NCBI GenBank assembly: GCA_040414485.1
Contig: JBEDUK010000076.1
Coordinates: forward strand, 1 to 15,539
Origin: JBEDUK01 sp040414485
Lineage (GTDB): Bacteria; Actinomycetota; UBA4738
Length of the DNA: 15,539 nucleotides
Direction of reading: 5' to 3'
Shown here: piece after piece, positions 5,803 to 13,850 of the stretch
Layout: every line of letters begins with the position of its first letter
How positions within the stretch are numbered: the first letter of the stretch is position 1
The notes under the pieces: generated by a model
Told to the model about the DNA's origin: nothing
What the model saw: the letters and a program-made list of their open reading frames with translations, nothing else
The model's database searches: none
Program-made: the position numbers and the translations under genes

Positions 5803-8604
5803 ATGAGCCAGCAGGTTGCGGACGCGCCGGCGAGCGGCGGAACGGCGCCGCCCGTGTGGCACACCCTGAGCGTCCATGACAGCCTCGCCGCGCTCGGGGT
5901 CGCCGCCGATCAGGGCCTGACCGACGCGGACGTCGCGCCCCGGCGGGCCAAGTTCGGCCCGAACCGGTTCGCCGAGGCGAAGAAGGAACCCGAGTGGAAG
6001 GCGTTCCTGCGTCAGTACCGGGACCCGATGCAGATCGTCCTGTTCCTGGCGGGCATCTTCAGCATCTATCCCGTCAAGCAGCTCGGCACCGGTCTCATGC
6101 TGATCCTCCTCACGCTGTTCAACGCGGTGCTCGGGCTCCGGCAGGAGGGGAAGGCGGCGGCGGCGGTCGCCGCGCTCCAGCAGATGATGATCGTGACCAC
6201 GCGGGTGACCCGGAACGGCCAGTTGGCGGAGATCCCGGCCGAGGAACTGGTCCCGGGGGACGTCGTCTCGATCGAGGCGGGCGACGTGATCCCCGCGGAC
6301 GGCCGGCTGCTCAGGGCCGCGACGCTCGAGGTCGCCGAATCCGCCCTCACCGGCGAGAGCCTGCCCGTGTCGAAGGGCGTGGAGCCCGTGGAGGCGGTGG
6401 ACACGCCGCTCGGCGACCGAAGCGACATGGTCTACATGAACACCAACGTCACGCGCGGCGCGGGCGAGTTCGTGGTGACCGCCACCGGCATGTCCACCGA
6501 GGTCGGCCACATCTCCGGCATGCTGCAGGCGGAGAAGGACGCGAAGACGCCGCTCACCCGGCAGCTGGAGCGCCTGACGAACCAGATCCTGGTCATCGCC
6601 GGCATCGCGCTGGTCGCCTCGATCGCGCTGAACCTCGCCCACGGATACGAACGGCACGAGGTGTTCACCGCGGCGATCGCGTTCGCCATCTCGGCGATCC
6701 CCACCGGACTCCCCGCCGTCGTCACCACGATCCTGTCCTACGGGACGCAGACCCTGGCGAAGGCCGGCGCGATCATGAAGCGCCTGCGCTCCACCGAGAC
6801 GCTGGGTTCGACCTCGGCGATCAACTCGGACAAGACCGGGACACTCACGCTGAACCAGATGACGGCCGTGCAGATGACCGTGGTCGGAAGGCGGTTCGCG
6901 GTCCAGGGGAACGGCTATTCGACCACCGGCGCGATCACGCGCGTCGCCGGCGAGGGCGAGATCCCGCTCGACCAGTTCCTGCTGCCGATGGTCCTCGCCT
7001 CCGACGCCGTCGTGAACGACGGTGAGCTGATCGGCGACCCGACGGAGGGGGCCCTGGTGGTCCTGGCCGAGAAGGGCGGGATCGACACGGCCTCGACGCG
7101 CGAGGCCTATCCACGGATCGCCGAGCTTCCGTTCGATGCGGCGTACAAGCTGATGGCGACGTTCCACCGGATGACGGACGAGGCGGGGCGGGACGTCGTT
7201 CGGGCGTTCGTCAAGGGCGCGCCGGACCAGTTGCTGGCGCGCGCCGGTTCCGTGCTGATGGGCGACCTGACGGTGGGCTCGGGGGGCGATGAGCTGCGCG
7301 AGCGCTATCTCGCGGAGAACCGGCGCCTGGGCGAACAGGGCCTCAGAGTGATGGCGACGGCACGCAAGGACTTCGACCCCGCGACGTTCGACCCGAACGC
7401 CGACCTGCTGCCGCTCCTCGACGGATTGACGCTCATGGCGCTCGTCGGGATCGTCGACCCGCCGCGCCCGACCGCAAAGGAGTCGATCGCAACGGCGCGG
7501 CGGGCCGGCATAAGGATCCGCATGATCACCGGCGACCACGCGGTGACGGCCGGGGCGATCGCGTCGCAGCTGGGGATCGAAGGGCGGGCCATCACGGGCG
7601 CCGAGTTCCGCGCCATGAGCGACGAGGAGGCCGCCCGCGAGATCGACGGCATCGGCGTGATCGCGCGCGTGACGCCCGAGGACAAGGTCAGGCTGGTTGA
7701 CGTTTTGAAGAGGAAGGGCCACATCGTGGCCATGACCGGCGACGGCGTGAACGACGCCCCGGCCCTCAAGAAGGCGGACATCGGCATCGCCATGGGCATC
7801 ACCGGGACCGAGGTCACGAAGGAAGCCGCCGTGATGATCCTCACGGACGACGACTTCTCGACCATCGTGCGGGCCGTCCGCCTCGGCCGGGGCCTCTACG
7901 ACAATCTGACGAAGTACGTGCGGTTCCAGATGGGTTGCCTGTTCGGGTTCATCTTCTCGTTCCTCGGCGCGAGCATCTTCAACATCCTGGGCGGCATCCC
8001 GTTCCTGCCGCTGCAGACGCTGTGGGTGAACTTCACCACCGACGTGTTCCAGGCGATTGGGCTCGGTTACGGCGAGCCGGCTGCGGGGCTCATGGCGCGC
8101 AAGCCGCGGCCGCCGGACCAGCCGATCCTTCCCCGCCGGCTCCTGATCTGGCTGGTGACGGTCGGGTTCGTGATGGGTCTGGGGACCCTGTCCATCGCCT
8201 CCTGGGCGAACCACGCGTACGGCAAGCCGATCGCCCAGACCATGGCGCTGACCACGTTCTCGCTGTTCAATCTGTTCTTCTCGTTCACCACGAAGGACGA
8301 GCGGCACACGGTGTTCACGGTCGACACGTTCTCCGACCGGCGGTTCAACATCGCGAGCGGGCTGTCGCTGGCGGCGATCATCCTCGGGACCGTGTTCGGG
8401 CCGTTCCAGACGCTGCTCAAGACCGTTCCGCTCAGCTTCAAGCAGTGGCTCATCTGCATCGGGGTTGCGCTGTCGATCGTGGTCGTTTCCGAGGCGCGCA
8501 AGCTGCTGATGAGGAAGCCCATCGACGACGTGCCGGAGAGCGCGCCGGCCGCCGCCCCGCCGGGCGGCGACGCCGCGCCGGAGGCAGAGGCCGCGGCGGC
8601 GTGA
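5803..8604 (+). CDS. P-type cation-transporting ATPase, P2-like with atypical ion site
   Basis: This 933-residue ATP-driven cation pump has all catalytic landmarks: an N-terminal cation-ATPase domain (18-90), TGES in the actuator domain (183-186), the phosphorylated Asp343 in DKTGTLT, KGAP nucleotide-binding motif (471-474), MITGDHA (574-580) and the hinge TGDGVNDAP (645-653). The overall plan resembles P2A/P2B Ca2+ pumps, with ten likely helices. The ion-site residues differ. M4 reads IPTGLP (299-304), with Thr301 where Ca2+ pumps have Glu. M5 (RFQMGCLFGFIF, 707-718) lacks the Asn and Glu ligands. Only the M6 triad Asn743, Thr746, Asp747 is kept. The substrate is therefore open. The tail is Ala/Pro-rich. 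It heads a cluster with PPK2, 29 nt downstream. Confidence 0.93.
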   Translation: MSQQVADAPASGGTAPPVWHTLSVHDSLAALGVAADQGLTDADVAPRRAKFGPNRFAEAKKEPEWKAFLRQYRDPMQIVLFLAGIFSIYPVKQLGTGLMLILLTLFNAVLGLRQEGKAAAAVAALQQMMIVTTRVTRNGQLAEIPAEELVPGDVVSIEAGDVIPADGRLLRAATLEVAESALTGESLPVSKGVEPVEAVDTPLGDRSDMVYMNTNVTRGAGEFVVTATGMSTEVGHISGMLQAEKDAKTPLTRQLERLTNQILVIAGIALVASIALNLAHGYERHEVFTAAIAFAISAIPTGLPAVVTTILSYGTQTLAKAGAIMKRLRSTETLGSTSAINSDKTGTLTLNQMTAVQMTVVGRRFAVQGNGYSTTGAITRVAGEGEIPLDQFLLPMVLASDAVVNDGELIGDPTEGALVVLAEKGGIDTASTREAYPRIAELPFDAAYKLMATFHRMTDEAGRDVVRAFVKGAPDQLLARAGSVLMGDLTVGSGGDELRERYLAENRRLGEQGLRVMATARKDFDPATFDPNADLLPLLDGLTLMALVGIVDPPRPTAKESIATARRAGIRIRMITGDHAVTAGAIASQLGIEGRAITGAEFRAMSDEEAAREIDGIGVIARVTPEDKVRLVDVLKRKGHIVAMTGDGVNDAPALKKADIGIAMGITGTEVTKEAAVMILTDDDFSTIVRAVRLGRGLYDNLTKYVRFQMGCLFGFIFSFLGASIFNILGGIPFLPLQTLWVNFTTDVFQAIGLGYGEPAAGLMARKPRPPDQPILPRRLLIWLVTVGFVMGLGTLSIASWANHAYGKPIAQTMALTTFSLFNLFFSFTTKDERHTVFTVDTFSDRRFNIASGLSLAAIILGTVFGPFQTLLKTVPLSFKQWLICIGVALSIVVVSEARKLLMRKPIDDVPESAPAAAPPGGDAAPEAEAAAA

Positions 8605-8633
8605 CGCGCATCGCGAGGAAAGGGGTGGGGTAG

Positions 8634-9671
8634 ATGGCGGCAGCTCGGAAGGCGCAATCGGTGGCGGCATCGGCGACGGCGACCCGGCGTGAGGCCAAGC
8701 GGGTCGCGGAGTTCATTCAGCCGCTGCGCGTGCCGCCGGGCAAGAGGGTTCGGCTGGAGAAGGACTTCGATCCCGCGTACAAGGCGGGCATCGCGAACAA
8801 GAAGGCGGCACAGGACCTGCTCCAGCGGGGCATCGCGCTGCTGTCCGAATATCAGGCGCGGCTCGCGGCGCAGGACACCTACGGCGTGCTGGTCTGCCTG
8901 CAGTCGCTCGACGCAGGCGGCAAGGACGGCACGATCCGCCACGTGATGAGCGGCGTGAACCCGCAGGGCGTGAGCGTGCACGGGTTCAAGGCACCGTCGG
9001 CGGAGGAGCTCGACCACGACTACCTGTGGCGGTACGCGCGCAAGCTCCCCGAGCGCGGCGAGATCGGCATCTTCAACCGCTCGCACTATGAGGAGGTCCT
9101 CGTGGTACGCGTCCACCAGGGGATCCTCGACAAGCAGAAGCTGCCGAAGTCCGCGAAGCGCGGCGACATCTGGAAGCGCCGCTATCGGGAGATCAACGAC
9201 TGGGAGCGCTACCTCACCGAGAACGGGTTCGTGATCGTCAAGCTGTTCCTCAACCTGTCGAAGGAGCAGCAGCGGACCCGGTTCCTCAAGCGACTGGATC
9301 TGCCCGAGAAGAACTGGAAGTTCTCCGCGAACGACGCCAAGGAGCGTGAGTTCTGGGATGACTACCAGCGCGCGTTCTCGGACATGCTTTCGAACACCAG
9401 CACGGAATGGGCGCCCTGGCACGTGATCCCGGCGGACCACAAGTGGTTCGCGCGCATCAGCGCGGCCGCCGTGATCGCCAACGCGCTGATCGGGATCGAC
9501 CCGCGCTACCCGACGGTGTCCGATGAGGTGAAGGCGTCCCTGTCGGATGCGAAGCGCGAACTCGAGGCGCAGGCGCCGAAGGGCGCCGAGGCGGATCCGT
9601 TCCAGGCGTCGCTCGACGGCAAGGCCGCCGGGAAGAGGAACGAGGCGGCGAAACCGGCCTCAACGGAGTGA
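8634..9671 (+). CDS. ppk2: Polyphosphate kinase 2, class III (polyphosphate:nucleotide phosphotransferase)
   Basis: This 345-residue cytoplasmic enzyme transfers phosphate from inorganic polyphosphate to nucleotides. Class III members phosphorylate both AMP and ADP, so one enzyme can make ATP from AMP. The Walker A-type loop is LDAGGKDGTIRH (92-103, Lys97), followed by MSGVNPQGVSVHGFKAPSAE (105-124), a class III hallmark. The Walker B-like region reads IGIFNRSHYEEVLVVRVH (144-161), with Asn148 as is usual in this class. The lid region follows with KRGDIWKRRYREINDWE (175-191) and KNWKFSANDAKERE (226-239). The C-terminus past about 305 is a low-complexity Ala/Lys/Glu tail. The ATG follows a G-rich ribosome site. 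It lies 29 nt after the ATPase and 13 nt before the antiporter, so it is surely in the same operon. Confidence 0.93.
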   Translation: MAAARKAQSVAASATATRREAKRVAEFIQPLRVPPGKRVRLEKDFDPAYKAGIANKKAAQDLLQRGIALLSEYQARLAAQDTYGVLVCLQSLDAGGKDGTIRHVMSGVNPQGVSVHGFKAPSAEELDHDYLWRYARKLPERGEIGIFNRSHYEEVLVVRVHQGILDKQKLPKSAKRGDIWKRRYREINDWERYLTENGFVIVKLFLNLSKEQQRTRFLKRLDLPEKNWKFSANDAKEREFWDDYQRAFSDMLSNTSTEWAPWHVIPADHKWFARISAAAVIANALIGIDPRYPTVSDEVKASLSDAKRELEAQAPKGAEADPFQASLDGKAAGKRNEAAKPASTE

Positions 9672-9684
9672 CCCGGCGGGCTCC

Positions 9685-10989
9685 ATGACGGGCGTCGCCG
9701 TCCTGGCGGTCGCCGCGGCCTGCTACGCGCTGCTCGCGGGACGACTCGACAGGTGGTCGATCGGCGGTCCGCTGGTCTTTGTCGCGCTCGGGGCGGCCCT
9801 GTGTCCCGCATTCGCTGACGTGCTGACCATTCACGCGCAGAGCGAGCCGGTGCGGGTCTTCACCGAGCTGACCCTGGCGATCCTGCTGTTCGCCGACGCC
9901 TCGACGGTCGACCTCAAACGCGTCGAGACGGACGCTCGGCTCCCCGGCAGGCTCCTGCTCATCGGCCTGCCGCTCACGATCGGGCTGGGGACGCTCGTTG
10001 CCAGGGGCGTCCTGAACGGCGCGGACTGGGCGCTCGCGGCGCTCGTCGCGGCGATCCTCGCGCCCACGGACGTCGCCCTCAGCCTCCCGGTGGTGAGCGA
10101 CCCGAACGTGCCGGTGCGGGTCCGACGTCTGCTCAACGTCGAGAGCGGACTGAACGACGGGATCGCGACGCCGTTCGTCACCTTCTTCCTCGCGCTCACC
10201 GTCGCGACCGAGGTCAGCGGCGCGCACCACCTGATCCAGGAGGCGCTGAAGGAGATCGGGATCGGCGTGCTCGTCGCGTGCCTGGTCGGTCTGGTCGGCG
10301 GCCTGCTCGTGGTCCGGGCGCGCCGGCACGGGTGGACGACCGATGCCTCGGAGCAGCTCCTGGTCCTGGCGCTGGCCCTCTCCGCCTACCTGGTCGCCGT
10401 CGCCTGGCACGGCAACGGGTTCGTCTCCGCGTTCGTCGCCGGGCTGGTGTTCGGCGCGGCGACGAAGGGTGCCATGCGCGCGCCCACCGAGTTCGCCGAC
10501 CGCGTCGGCCTGTTCATGTCGCTTCTGGTGTGGGCCATCTTCGGTTCGGTGTTCGCCGGACCCGTGCTGGCGAACGGCCTGCACCTGAGGCCGATCCTGT
10601 TCGCCCTGTTCAGCCTCACCGCGATCAGGATGGTGCCGGTCGCGCTCTCGCTCCTGGGAAGCGGCCTGCGGTCTGACACCGTCGCCTTCATCGGGTGGTT
10701 CGGGCCGCGGGGCCTTGCGTCGGTCGTGTTCACGCTGCTCGCGTACGACTCGCTTCGGGACGCGCAGCTGCCGACGAACGCCCTCGTGGAAGTCGCGGTC
10801 TGGACGATCCTGCTGTCCGTGGTCCTCCACGGCCTGACCGGGAGGCCGTTTGCGCGCGTCTACGACGAACGCATCTCGGCCGCGCGGCCGGAGCCGATGG
10901 AGGCGAGGTCGGCGCCCGAGCCCAGGGTTCGCCGCAGGACCGTCGGGCCGGGGCCGGATCAGGGGACGCTCAGGCGGGATTCGCGGTAG
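9685..10989 (+). CDS. Cation:proton antiporter, CPA1/NhaP type
   Basis: This 434-residue inner-membrane Na+(K+)/H+ exchanger has about 12-13 hydrophobic segments. Diagnostic residues of the CPA1 core are present: ILAPTDVALS (124-133, Asp129) in the unwound helix and NVESGLNDG (151-159), where Asn157-Asp158 is the ND pair of electroneutral NhaP-type exchangers. GWFGPRGLASVVFTLLAYD near residues 334-352 is the usual C-terminal block. The soluble C-terminal tail is short, about 45 basic residues, with no TrkA domain. The ATG at 9685 fits the first helix; an in-frame extension to 9547 would be antisense-like filler inside PPK2. It is 13 nt after PPK2, co-transcribed, and overlaps the convergent CPBP gene by 20 bp. 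Confidence 0.92.
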   Translation: MTGVAVLAVAAACYALLAGRLDRWSIGGPLVFVALGAALCPAFADVLTIHAQSEPVRVFTELTLAILLFADASTVDLKRVETDARLPGRLLLIGLPLTIGLGTLVARGVLNGADWALAALVAAILAPTDVALSLPVVSDPNVPVRVRRLLNVESGLNDGIATPFVTFFLALTVATEVSGAHHLIQEALKEIGIGVLVACLVGLVGGLLVVRARRHGWTTDASEQLLVLALALSAYLVAVAWHGNGFVSAFVAGLVFGAATKGAMRAPTEFADRVGLFMSLLVWAIFGSVFAGPVLANGLHLRPILFALFSLTAIRMVPVALSLLGSGLRSDTVAFIGWFGPRGLASVVFTLLAYDSLRDAQLPTNALVEVAVWTILLSVVLHGLTGRPFARVYDERISAARPEPMEARSAPEPRVRRRTVGPGPDQGTLRRDSR

Positions 10990-11743
10990 CGAACCTGGCC
11001 GCGACCAGGCCGAACGAGTCGAACGAGGCGTGCGCCAGCACGGGCGCGAGCACGCTTCGCGAACGGAATCGAAGCCAGGCGAAGGCGAATCCGGCCGCGG
11101 TCGTGGCCAGGACGGCCGTGATGACGTCCCCGGTGACGAGCGCCGCGCCGCCGTGCGGCCAGCCGGTTCCCCCGCCCGATGCCTGGTGCAGCGTCGGCAG
11201 GACATGCCACAGCCCGAACACCACCGAGGTGATCGCGGTCGCCACGAGTCGCGAGTGCCGCTGCAGGAACAGGCCGAGCAGCGCGCCGCGGAAGATCAGC
11301 TCCTCCGGTAACGCCGTCCCGATCGGGACCCTGATCAGGACGGCGAACGCGAAGTGCCCTCCTGAGCCGCCCGCCTCGTCCTGGTTGGCGAAGACGTGCC
11401 GCAGTCCGGGGATGGCGGCGAGCGCCAGGATCACCGCCCCGATCGCGATCGCGGCGACCAGACCGATCCGAAGCCCGTGTCCGAGCCGGTCGCGCCGCAG
11501 ACCCATCTCGTCGCTCGAGACGCCCCGCGTACGGGCGACCGCGATGGCCACGACCGCCGCCGCGAGGTTCGTCACGGCGTACAGCCCGTGCGGGACCAGT
11601 TCGTTGATCAGCGCGCTGTAGGCGAGCACGAGCAGGATGGCGGCGGCTTCGGTCGCGGGACCGAATGCGACCGATCCGCGAGCGTCCGATCGGGCAGCGT
11701 CACCGTCCGCCGCGCTCACCCGGGGGCCGCCACGGTTCGGCAT
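10970..11743 (-). CDS. CPBP-family intramembrane metalloprotease (CAAX protease/bacteriocin-processing)
   Basis: This 257-residue membrane protein is related to Rce1 (Abi/CPBP family). All catalytic motifs are present: EELIFRG (147-153; Glu147, Glu148, Arg152), FGLWH (176-180; His180) and HASFD (238-242). Helices lie at about 31-48, 54-71, 91-112, 132-145, 165-181 and 204-224. Its substrate is unknown; relatives cleave prenylated proteins, process peptides or give immunity to bacteriocins. A polar 28-residue N-terminus precedes TM1. It converges on the antiporter with a 20-bp overlap of coding ends, and it diverges from the flippase-like gene across a 57-nt gap containing a palindrome. No strong Shine-Dalgarno precedes the ATG at 11743. 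Confidence 0.9.
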   Translation of the reverse strand: MPNRGGPRVSAADGDAARSDARGSVAFGPATEAAAILLVLAYSALINELVPHGLYAVTNLAAAVVAIAVARTRGVSSDEMGLRRDRLGHGLRIGLVAAIAIGAVILALAAIPGLRHVFANQDEAGGSGGHFAFAVLIRVPIGTALPEELIFRGALLGLFLQRHSRLVATAITSVVFGLWHVLPTLHQASGGGTGWPHGGAALVTGDVITAVLATTAAGFAFAWLRFRSRSVLAPVLAHASFDSFGLVAARFATANPA

Positions 11744-11765
11744 CGCGCATCCGGGGGTGCGTGCG

Positions 11766-11780
11766 CCGGACCCGGTCCGG
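11766..11780. promoter_or_regulatory. Palindromic operator-like site between divergent genes
   Basis: Perfect 7-bp inverted repeat CCGGACC-C-GGTCCGG, in the 57-nt gap between the CPBP and flippase-like genes and just upstream of the flippase TAGGCT box. Its place suits a dimeric repressor controlling both genes, but no regulator gene is in the window. Confidence 0.4.
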
Positions 11781-11783
11781 TCC

Positions 11784-11789
11784 TAGGCT
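11784..11789 (+). promoter_or_regulatory. -10 box for the flippase-like gene
   Basis: TAGGCT ends 11 nt before the ATG at 11801, so the leader would be only a few nucleotides long and has no Shine-Dalgarno. It sits in the CCTAGG palindrome 11783-11788. Confidence 0.4.
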
Positions 11790-11800
11790 GTTGCACCGAC

Positions 11801-12928
11801 ATGGCCGACCAAGCAGCCCCTTCCGCCGCGACCGCTCCCGCCACGGCCAAGCCGACCTCCAAGGTGTCCCGGCGCAAGCAGGTCATCGGCACGATCGTCA
11901 CGCTCGCCGTCCTCGGGTTCGTCTTCTTCTACGTCTTCCCGCAGTTCGCCAGCTATCAGGACGCGTGGACCGCGATCCAGGGGATGACGCCCGCGTGGAT
12001 CGCCGCGCTCGGCATCGCCTCCGTGGTCAACATCTTCGTCTACGTCTGGCCCTTCCTGGTCGCGATTCCCGGCCTGCGTTTCTGGCCCGGCTTCGAGGTC
12101 CGGCAGACCTCGTTCATGCTGAGCAACGCGATCCCCGCGGTCGGCGGCGCCATCGGCCTGGGCGTGCAGTACTCGATGCTCGAGTCCTTCGGGATCGCCA
12201 GCGCGGCGGCGGCCGCCGGCATCGCGATCAACACAGTGTGGAACATGATCGCCACGCTCGGCCTCCCGGTGCTGGCAGTTCTGTTGCTGCTCGCGACCGG
12301 CCAGGCGAACCAGGACTACGTGGTCGCGGCCGTCCTGGGTGTGGCCGCCATCGCCGTCGGCGCCGTAGTTCTGACCCTGATCCTTCGAAGCGACGAGATG
12401 GCGCGGAAGGTCGGGCGGCTCGGCGACCGGATCGTGGGGTGGGCGCTGCGAGTGATCCACAAGCCCCGCGACCTGAACATCGGTGAGGCGCTGGTGGGGT
12501 TCCGTTCGTCAACCGTCGACGTGATCCGCGGGCGATGGATCTGGTTGACGGTGTCGAACTTCGCCATGCAGTTCTCCTCGTTCATGATCCTGTTCGTCGC
12601 GCTGCGCGGCGTGCAGGTGGGGGAGTCGACGAAGACCACGTTCGCGCAGGCGTTCGCCGCGTTCGCCCTCGGCCGCCTGGCGAGCTTCATCCCGATCACC
12701 CCCGGCGGCCTGGGGACGGTGGACGCCGCCATCACGGGCATCCTGGCGGGCTTCGGCGCCGACAGCAGCGACGCGCTGGCCGCCGACCTGGTCTGGCGGG
12801 CGGCCACGTACGTGCCCCAGGTGGTCATCGGGATCGTAACGTTCCTGATCTGGCGCGCGCGGCGGGATCGGAGCCACCGGCGCGAATTGCGCGCGGCGCA
12901 AGCCGCAAGGCCGGCCGCTCCCGCGTAG
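11801..12928 (+). CDS. Lysylphosphatidylglycerol synthase-type (UPF0104) flippase-like membrane protein
   Basis: This 375-residue protein matches the membrane half of MprF/AglD-type proteins and lacks the soluble aminoacyl-transferase domain. Such stand-alone forms are thought to move lipids or lipid-linked molecules across the membrane, but this is untested for most. The twofold family motifs are visible: SNAIPAVGGAIGLGVQY (108-124) in the first half and FIPITPGGLGTVDAAIT (296-312) in the second. About eight hydrophobic segments lie at 29-48, 66-90, 139-166, 173-195, 246-270, 283-300, 309-320 and 336-352. The N-terminus (1-27) is a polar Ala/Pro/Thr stretch and the C-terminus is Arg/Ala-rich. 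A leader of only a few nucleotides is likely. The aquaporin gene follows 78 nt downstream on the same strand. Confidence 0.88.
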   Translation: MADQAAPSAATAPATAKPTSKVSRRKQVIGTIVTLAVLGFVFFYVFPQFASYQDAWTAIQGMTPAWIAALGIASVVNIFVYVWPFLVAIPGLRFWPGFEVRQTSFMLSNAIPAVGGAIGLGVQYSMLESFGIASAAAAAGIAINTVWNMIATLGLPVLAVLLLLATGQANQDYVVAAVLGVAAIAVGAVVLTLILRSDEMARKVGRLGDRIVGWALRVIHKPRDLNIGEALVGFRSSTVDVIRGRWIWLTVSNFAMQFSSFMILFVALRGVQVGESTKTTFAQAFAAFALGRLASFIPITPGGLGTVDAAITGILAGFGADSSDALAADLVWRAATYVPQVVIGIVTFLIWRARRDRSHRRELRAAQAARPAAPA

Positions 12929-13006
12929 GAGGAGGTTGGTGCCGACGACCGGATGACCGAAGGCCAGGATCAACGAACGCGCATGTTCATCGAAGGGGGC
13001 ATCGGG

Positions 13007-13828
13007 ATGGCGCAGGCGAGTGGGCCAGGCACGATCGCGCACGTCGAGGCGTGGATCCGGGACGACATCATCCGCCCGATCCAGGACTTCCAGGATCCGA
13101 GACAGGAATGGCGGCGGCTCTTCTCGGAGCTGTACGGCACGTTTCTCCTCGTGCTGGTCGCGGCGGGCGGCGGAATGATGGGGCAGGCGTTCCCGAACAC
13201 GATCAGCCGGACGGCGGCGGTGATCGCGCCGGGGATGATGGTGCTCGCCATCATCCTGTTCATGGGCAAGGTGTCCGGCGCCCACCTGAATCCAGCGGTG
13301 AGCATCGGCTTCGCGTTGCGCGGCGACTTCCCATGGTCGCGCGTCCCCGGATACATCGTCATTCAGCTGATCGGGGCCACGCTTGCCGCATGGTTCCTGC
13401 AGGGCGTGATCCACGTGTCCGCCACGTTCGGGTCGAACTACCCGGCGTCGAACTTCTCCTCCCTCGACGCGTTCTGGATGGAGACGGTGCTCACGTTCGG
13501 CCTGCTGAGCGTGATCCTGGGAACCGCGTCGGGCGCCCAGAACATCGGCATCATCGGCGCGGCGGGGGTCGGGTCCTACATCGCGCTCGCCGGTCTGTGG
13601 GGAAGCCCTATCTCCGGCGCCTCGATGAACCCGGCGCGTACCTTCGGACCGGATCTAATCGGTGCGAACTTCACCGACTACTGGGTCTACGTGGCCGGCC
13701 CCCTGTGCGGCATGGTTCTCGCCGTGGGTGCGGCGTTCGTCCTTCGGGGCCGCGGCGGCGGTTCGGCCGGATCCGCTGCGGCGCAGGGTGACATCCGCAC
13801 CGAGGTCGCCCACCCGGGCCAGGCCTGA
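13007..13828 (+). CDS. Aquaporin (MIP) family channel with unusual filter
   Basis: This is a 273-residue membrane channel of the major intrinsic protein family. Both NPA boxes are present: SGAHLNPAVS (90-99) and SGASMNPARTFGPDL (203-217), with the filter Arg211. Six long helices and two half-helices fit the fold. A gapless comparison around the boxes with E. coli AqpZ puts Pro75, Gly196 and Ala205 where AqpZ has Phe43, His174 and Thr183. This gives an open, non-aromatic filter, so water-only selectivity should not be assumed. The start is set at 13007, where GAAGGGGG lies 7 nt upstream; in-frame ATGs at 12983 and 12953 are poorer because AGGAGG at 12927-12935 is too distant. The extra polar N-terminus (1-37) is longer than in AqpZ. 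Confidence 0.88.
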   Translation: MAQASGPGTIAHVEAWIRDDIIRPIQDFQDPRQEWRRLFSELYGTFLLVLVAAGGGMMGQAFPNTISRTAAVIAPGMMVLAIILFMGKVSGAHLNPAVSIGFALRGDFPWSRVPGYIVIQLIGATLAAWFLQGVIHVSATFGSNYPASNFSSLDAFWMETVLTFGLLSVILGTASGAQNIGIIGAAGVGSYIALAGLWGSPISGASMNPARTFGPDLIGANFTDYWVYVAGPLCGMVLAVGAAFVLRGRGGGSAGSAAAQGDIRTEVAHPGQA

Positions 13829-13850
13829 CCGGCGCACGGGGAATGCACCG

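Noticed and set aside
5731..8670. Very long minus-strand open frame (979 codons) opposite the ATPase
   Set aside because: Its product is Arg/His/Asp/Gly-rich low complexity with no domain or helix pattern. It mirrors the codon bias of the ATPase, whose motifs are unmistakable. Stop-poor antisense frames are usual in GC-rich DNA.
9457..11205. 582-codon minus-strand frame opposite PPK2 and the antiporter
   Set aside because: Compositionally an Arg/Asp/Gln-rich shadow, with no recognisable motif, overlapping two clear genes.
11396..11800. Extension of the flippase-like protein to 510 residues
   Set aside because: The added N-terminus is antisense of the CPBP protease, which carries all its catalytic motifs. 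The ATG at 11801 fits the first helix and has a -10 box beside it.
12953..13006. Upstream ATG starts (12953, 12983) for the aquaporin
   Set aside because: Neither has a ribosome site at usable distance, whereas the ATG at 13007 does. They remain possible but less likely.
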